Origin: Natronobeatus ordinarius
Lineage (GTDB): Archaea > Halobacteriota > Halobacteria > Halobacteriales > Natrialbaceae
Direction: 5' to 3'
Assembly: GCF_024362485.1 (NCBI RefSeq)
Contig: NZ_CP101456.1
Coordinates: 2,046,001 to 2,110,000, forward strand
DNA length: 64,000 nucleotides
Shown: positions 59,990-64,000 of the stretch, piece by piece
How the letters are laid out: every line of letters begins with the position of its first letter
Position numbering within the stretch: the first letter of the stretch is position 1
Translations under genes and position numbers: made by a program
The notes under the pieces: model-generated
Told to the model about the DNA's origin: nothing
Databases searched by the model: none
The model's input: only the letters and a program-made list of their open reading frames with translations

Positions 59990-61054
59990 TCACTCGTCGA
60001 CGTCGCCGTCGCCGCGACGCCACCGAAGCGAAATGCCGACGGTGTCGTTCACGAAGGGAAGCCGGGAGCTGTCGTCGTCCGTTTCGACCCGTTCGGGAAC
60101 CGGGAGGGAGATCGATTCGCCGTCGACGACGACGGTCACGTCGCTGGCGGTCGGGAGCCGGTGCTGGAGGGCCTCGAGTGCGCCTGCGGGGTCCTCATGC
60201 TGGGGCGGCAGGCCGTCCGCGGGCGCTGGGACGGGCGGGACGCCGCCGAAGACGGGCCGAATGTTGACGTCCTCACTCCGGTTCGAGAGGACCGCGTTGA
60301 TCGCGCCACCGACGAGCACGACGAGCCCGCTGAGATAGAGCCACGTCATGAACACGAGAATCCCGGCGAGGACGCTGTTCTGGGCCGCATCGGAGCTGTA
60401 TGCGACGTAGAGCTGAAACAGCGACTCGAAGCAGACGAGCGCGGTGGCGGTGAACAACACCCCCGGGGCCGCCTCGAGGGGGTGCATATCCGGCTCGTCG
60501 GGGAACAGGTAGTACATCGGGTAGAGCGCCAGCGCGATGAACGCGAGGAGGACCAGTCGGTGTGCGAGCCAGCCGAGCGTCGAGGTGGTCCCGAACGTGA
60601 CTCGCGATTCGACGAGGACGGCCACGAGGATGACGCCCGCCATCGAGACGAAGACCGTGAGTCCGTCGGCGATCTGGTTCCCGAACGTGTTCCTGGCTTC
60701 CGTCTCGTAGATGTCCGAAAACGCGGCATCCAGGCTCCGGAAGATGCGCAACATCCCCCACACGAGGACCACCAGGCCGAAAATCGACGCTTCGGTCGAC
60801 GTACTCCTGAGTTCGTTGACGAGCACCTCTCCGGCACCAGGGGTGACCGTCGCACGAACCACCGAAATGAGCCCCGACTCCAGTTGCTGGTCGCCGATGG
60901 CCGACACCACTGCCAACAGCAGAAACAAAAGCGGCAACAGTGAGACGAACGCGTTGTACGCGATACTTCCCGCCATGAACGTAATCCGCTCTACCCGAAT
61001 CTCGTGGACGATCGCCTCGAGTATCGTCCGGACGCGTTGTCTACGGCCTTCCAT
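59990..61054 (-). CDS. YihY/BrkB family membrane protein
   Basis: A 354-residue protein with about six helices. The family core is clear: FMAGSIAYNAFVSLLPLLFLLLAV, GMLRIFRSLDAAFSDIYE, and VFMTWLYLSGLVVLVGGAINAVL. A hydrophilic C-terminal region of about 85 residues follows. The family was once called ribonuclease BN, wrongly; the function is unknown. I start at ATG 61054 (MEGRRQRVR), where similarity begins. Confidence 0.9.
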   Translation of the reverse strand: MEGRRQRVRTILEAIVHEIRVERITFMAGSIAYNAFVSLLPLLFLLLAVVSAIGDQQLESGLISVVRATVTPGAGEVLVNELRSTSTEASIFGLVVLVWGMLRIFRSLDAAFSDIYETEARNTFGNQIADGLTVFVSMAGVILVAVLVESRVTFGTTSTLGWLAHRLVLLAFIALALYPMYYLFPDEPDMHPLEAAPGVLFTATALVCFESLFQLYVAYSSDAAQNSVLAGILVFMTWLYLSGLVVLVGGAINAVLSNRSEDVNIRPVFGGVPPVPAPADGLPPQHEDPAGALEALQHRLPTASDVTVVVDGESISLPVPERVETDDDSSRLPFVNDTVGISLRWRRGDGDVDE

Positions 61055-61197
61055 TACTTCGTGAGCGTCCTCCTCCCTGAACCGACTTCCCCGTTGTGAA
61101 AATCTCGAGTAACTGGTTTCGGTCACCTCGTGACCTTGGTGTAACTCTGGAGAGTTACTGGCAACAGTAAAGGTGCGAGTGCCCGATTCACCCACTA

Positions 61198-62295
61198 ATG
61201 GCCACCCCGTCGTCAACAGCGGCGAGATTCGACCTCGAGTTCGACGGGTCCGAACTGACGGGTGCGCTAGGGGATTCGATTACGGTGCTCCCCCTGCTCG
61301 TCGCGCTCGCGCTGACGACGAGCGTCTCGCTTCCCCACGTCCTGGTCGGCTTCGGCGTCTTCCAGATCGTCTGGGGGCTGTACTACGGCATGCCGCTCTC
61401 GGTCGAGCCCATGAAGGCGCTCGTGGGGCTGGCGATCGTCGGCGTCCTCTCTTACCCCGAACTCGCCGCGGCCGGCCTGCTCGCCGGCGGCGTCCTCGTC
61501 GTCGCCGGTCGCCTCGGCCTGGTCGGTCGCCTCCAGCGCGTCGTCGGCGAACCCGTCGTCCGCGGCATTCAGCTCGCCGTCGCGCTGCTGTTGCTCGAGG
61601 CGGCCGTCTCCCTCTCACTCGAGAACGTCTCCGTCGCGCTCGCCGGACTCGCGCTCGTCTCGCTCCTCGCGGTCGTCGGCTTCCGGCGAGGGAGTCCCCT
61701 CGTCGTGCTCGCGATCGGCGCCGGCGCGGCGGTGGTCGTCGCGGGCGTCCCGTCGCCACAGCTCCCCGCGGCGACGCTCTTCCCGGCCGGCACGCCGTCG
61801 CTCTCGACGGCAGCGCTCGAGGGGACCGTCGCCCAGCTCGCGATGACGGTCGGCAACGCGGCGATCGCGACCTCGCTGCTCTGTGCGGACCTCTACGACC
61901 GGCGGGTGTCGGCCGACGACCTCTCCGAAAGTATGGGCGTCACCTGCCTCGCGGCGGTTCCCGCCGGCGGGGTGCCGATGTGTCACGGCAGCGGCGGCCT
62001 CGCCGGGAAGTACGCCTTCGGCGCCCGAACCGCCGGCGCGAACGTCATCCTCGGCGTCGGCTACCTCGCGCTCGCGCTGGTCGCCACCGGCGCGCTCCTC
62101 GCGGCGTTCCCCCTCGCGCTGCTCGGCGTCCTGCTCGTTCTCGTCGCGTTCGAACTCGGTCGGGCCGCGATCGCCCCGATCGACAGCCTCCCCGCGCTCG
62201 CCGTCGTCGTCGTCGTCGGGCTCGTGGGCCTGCTCGGCAACGTCGGCCTCGCGTTCGTCCTGGGGACCGTCGCCTACTGGTTGATCGACCGGTGA
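61198..62295 (+). CDS. MOT1-like molybdate/sulfate transporter
   Basis: A 365-residue membrane protein with about 10-12 helices, related to SulP and to the plant/archaeal MOT1 family. Two MOT1-type signatures are seen: PLSVEPMKALVGLAI and VPMCHGSGGLAGKYAFGARTAG. MOT1 members take up molybdate at high affinity; some haloarchaeal ones are annotated for sulfate. Divergent from the YihY gene. The downstream small gene at 62351 may be co-transcribed. Confidence 0.88.
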   Translation: MATPSSTAARFDLEFDGSELTGALGDSITVLPLLVALALTTSVSLPHVLVGFGVFQIVWGLYYGMPLSVEPMKALVGLAIVGVLSYPELAAAGLLAGGVLVVAGRLGLVGRLQRVVGEPVVRGIQLAVALLLLEAAVSLSLENVSVALAGLALVSLLAVVGFRRGSPLVVLAIGAGAAVVVAGVPSPQLPAATLFPAGTPSLSTAALEGTVAQLAMTVGNAAIATSLLCADLYDRRVSADDLSESMGVTCLAAVPAGGVPMCHGSGGLAGKYAFGARTAGANVILGVGYLALALVATGALLAAFPLALLGVLLVLVAFELGRAAIAPIDSLPALAVVVVVGLVGLLGNVGLAFVLGTVAYWLIDR

Positions 62296-62350
62296 CGGCG
62301 GGTCCGAAGAACGGACCGATTTTTCACCTCCACGGCCGAACCGTTCCTCG

Positions 62351-62527
62351 ATGAGTACGTGGAAGGTGCTGTTCGATCGAGCCGAGACACACGACGTCTC
62401 GCAGTCGGCGATCTGCGAGGCACTCGAGCGACGACGATCGGCCGACGACGCCGATGCTGGACGAGGGACCGACGGAGACGAACGAGGTGTCGACGATGAG
62501 GCCAGAGGGGACGTCGACGATGCCTGA
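62351..62527 (+). CDS. small acidic protein (58 aa)
   Basis: Begins MSTWKVLFDRAETHDVSQSA, then a helical ICEALERRRSADD and a long Asp/Glu/Gly tail. The N-terminal third resembles a helix repeated at the start of other haloarchaeal small proteins. The stop overlaps the next gene's ATG region (62520-62527), suggesting coupling. No function is known. Confidence 0.65.
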   Translation: MSTWKVLFDRAETHDVSQSAICEALERRRSADDADAGRGTDGDERGVDDEARGDVDDA

Positions 62528-62993
62528 GCGCCCCAACCCCGCCCGGGTGGTGGCCGACGCCGATGTCCTCGCCGCGGACCTGCTCGTCGACGGCGACGCC
62601 CGCGAGGCGCTCGATCACGTCCGGCGCCACTCCTGGGTCGAACTCGTCGCCAGCGACCCCCTCCTCGAGGAAACCGAGGCGCTCGTCGCGGGCTTCGCCG
62701 ATCCCGACCTCGCCGCCGACCACCGAGCGCGACTCGAGCGAGAGCGCGTCGCCGTCGACCACCCCGAGGCTGATCACCCCGCGCTCGCCTCCGCCTATCG
62801 GGCCGGGGCGGCGCACCTGCTCTCGTACGACGATGGGCTTCGGTCTGCGGAGGCGGGGCTATCCCTCCAGCCGCGAATCTCGATCAGCGTCCGGACGCCC
62901 GACGCGTTCGCCCGCCTGTTCGACGCTGAAAGCCTCTACGAGGCGCTCGAGGGAGGGACGTATCCGGGGCCGGACGTCGATCCCCGAAGCTGA
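62520..62993 (+). CDS. PIN-like domain protein
   Basis: A 157-residue protein with the PIN-type start RVVADADVLAADLLVDGDAREALDHVRRH and a later acidic position in LLSYDDGLRSAEAG, which could complete a metal-dependent nuclease site. It may be a toxin-like or housekeeping ribonuclease; the small acidic gene before it, overlapping by 8 nt, could be an antitoxin, although it lacks an obvious DNA-binding motif. I start at ATG 62520 as the family N-terminus. Confidence 0.75.
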   Translation: MPERPNPARVVADADVLAADLLVDGDAREALDHVRRHSWVELVASDPLLEETEALVAGFADPDLAADHRARLERERVAVDHPEADHPALASAYRAGAAHLLSYDDGLRSAEAGLSLQPRISISVRTPDAFARLFDAESLYEALEGGTYPGPDVDPRS

Positions 62994-63108
62994 TATCGGT
63001 CCAACGACGTGTGTCCGATTTTGGGGTCGTTCACGGCCGGAAGCCGTCCCAGGAGTGGTCCGTTTTATACCACTCGTTCGTGTAGTTGCTACCGGAGTCC
63101 GGCGTCCC

Positions 63109-63252
63109 ATGACGTGTACCAACTGTGGAGCGAACCTCCCAATCCGGCGGTATCACCTCCACCTGTCGACGGGCGAGGTCGTCGAACTGGCGCTCTGTGA
63201 GGGGTGTCGGTACAAGTTCGTCACCGCAGACTGGGTAAAGGCGGTCATCTAG
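63109..63252 (+). CDS. zinc-ribbon micro-protein (47 aa)
   Basis: A 47-residue protein with two CxxC pairs, CTNCGANL and CEGCRYKF, that form one zinc ribbon, and a basic-hydrophobic middle (IRRYHLHLSTGEVVELAL). TTTTATA (63063-63069) lies upstream with a leader of about 15 nt. Such mini zinc proteins are numerous in haloarchaea and mostly uncharacterised. Confidence 0.75.
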   Translation: MTCTNCGANLPIRRYHLHLSTGEVVELALCEGCRYKFVTADWVKAVI

Positions 63253-63366
63253 CGCCTTCGCTCGCCGATCACCATCGCATGGGTAACGTCGACCGATCAG
63301 CCACGGCACTTCTCGATGTGATAAGTCTGCCGTCCTTTTATCTATTTATTATCCAACTGTCCAGTA

Positions 63367-64000
63367 ATGGCTGCAATCCAAACACGAAACCTCGATCGAC
63401 GCTTCGGCGACGTCACCGCCATCGACGGGCTCGACCTCGAGGTCCAACGGGGTGAGGTGTACGGCTTCCTCGGCCCGAACGGGGCCGGCAAGTCGACGAC
63501 GATCAACGTGCTTCTCGGCTTCGTGGCGCCCACGTCGGGGTCGGGAACCGTCCTCGGCCACGACGTCGAGACGGAGTCGCTCGCCGTACGGCAGTCGACC
63601 GGCGTCCTTCCCGAGGACTTCGACGTCTACGACCGACTGACCGCCCGCAAGCACGTCCAGTTCGCGATCGACACGAAAGGCGCCGACGATGACCCGAACG
63701 AGTTGCTCGAGCGCGTCGGACTCTCGGATGCCGCCGATCGCAAAGCCGGCGGCTTCTCGACCGGGATGGCCCAGCGCCTGGCGCTCGCGATGGCACTGGC
63801 TGGCGAGCCCGACCTGTTGATCCTCGACGAACCCTCGAGCGGTCTCGATCCGAACGGGGCTCGCGAGATGCGACGAATCGTCCTCGAGGAGGTCGACCGC
63901 GGCGCGACGGTCTTTTTCTCGAGTCACATCATGGAGCAGGTCGAGGCGGTGTGTGACCGCGTCGGGATCATGCGCGAGGGCCGACTCGTCGCCGAGGACA
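63367..64000 (+). CDS. ABC transporter ATP-binding protein, 3' end cut by window edge
   Basis: 211 residues are visible. Walker A is GPNGAGKSTT (about residues 36-45), the signature region is GGFSTGMAQRLALAMALAG, and Walker B is LLILDEPSSGLDPNG, with the switch His in SSHIMEQV. It belongs to the CcmA/DrrA-type exporter group, usually paired with a membrane permease encoded next. TTTTAT (63336-63341) is about 29 nt before the ATG, giving a leaderless start. Confidence 0.95.
   Translation, partial: MAAIQTRNLDRRFGDVTAIDGLDLEVQRGEVYGFLGPNGAGKSTTINVLLGFVAPTSGSGTVLGHDVETESLAVRQSTGVLPEDFDVYDRLTARKHVQFAIDTKGADDDPNELLERVGLSDAADRKAGGFSTGMAQRLALAMALAGEPDLLILDEPSSGLDPNGAREMRRIVLEEVDRGATVFFSSHIMEQVEAVCDRVGIMREGRLVAED

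Noticed and set aside
62351-62993. Toxin-antitoxin pair (small acidic protein plus PIN-like protein)
   Set aside because: Attractive because of the overlap, but the small protein has no visible DNA-binding motif and the PIN catalytic acids are incomplete by eye, so I do not name it a TA system.
1-64000. CRISPR arrays, rRNA genes, intact insertion sequences
   Set aside because: No regularly spaced repeats, no rRNA-like conserved blocks and no transposase domain were found on reading both strands.

Overview
The window is chromosomal DNA of an extremely halophilic archaeon (class Halobacteria). The evidence is the high GC content, the acidic Asp/Glu-rich proteins, the archaeal TATA boxes about 28 nt upstream of many start codons (leaderless genes), an intron-bearing tRNA-Trp, SAMP2, a haloarchaeal-type nuo operon without nuoEFG, a bacterio-opsin-activator-like regulator and a HalOD1 protein. 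The order is uncertain; Natrialbales is only a guess. No rRNA, CRISPR array, intact transposase or prophage was seen.

Layout. 1-5886: partial guaB, a small ORF, a membrane protein, tRNA-Trp with a C/D-guide-like intron followed by a duplicated tRNA 3' end in a perfect inverted repeat, a winged-helix/zinc-ribbon regulator, and purK-purE. 6082-16498: a tight 11-gene nuoA-B-CD-H-I-J1-J2-K-L-M-N operon. 16537-22505: an RCK-DHH protein, a CBS-ParB protein, a beta-propeller, an aldehyde dehydrogenase and a divergent HTH regulator. 23311-42033: a one-carbon/methylated-osmolyte region. 42382-53543: mostly small regulators and stress proteins, with ilvA, samp2, purU, a TIGR00341 membrane protein, DUF211-VIT1, an Usp protein, a HalOD1 protein and a methyltransferase. 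53945-64000: mutS, an amidase, an AlaX-like editing protein, a DapA/KdgA aldolase, a YihY protein, a MOT1-like transporter, a PIN-like protein and a partial ABC ATPase.

The most interesting part is 23311-42033. It encodes a dimethylglycine/sarcosine-dehydrogenase-like flavoprotein fused to a GcvT module with its own EtfAB, formate-tetrahydrofolate ligase, two BCCT osmolyte transporters, a K+ channel, two Usp proteins, a DmdA-like (DMSP demethylase/GcvT family) protein, a MetF-type methylene-THF reductase, serine acetyltransferase and a FolD with two active-site substitutions. PurU lies 5 kb further on. Together these could import methylated osmolytes, move their methyl groups to tetrahydrofolate, and oxidise them to formate with ATP recovery. 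Two similar, otherwise unrecognised micro-proteins (44 and 59 aa) bracket the dmdA-like/metF/cysE/folD block.

At the DNA level the window holds several promoter-linked palindromes (zinc-finger gene, mutS, uspA, SIMPL lipoprotein, aldehyde dehydrogenase/regulator pair), a near-perfect 24-nt palindrome in an AT-rich gap, and a 122-nt imperfect palindrome that looks like a small non-autonomous element.
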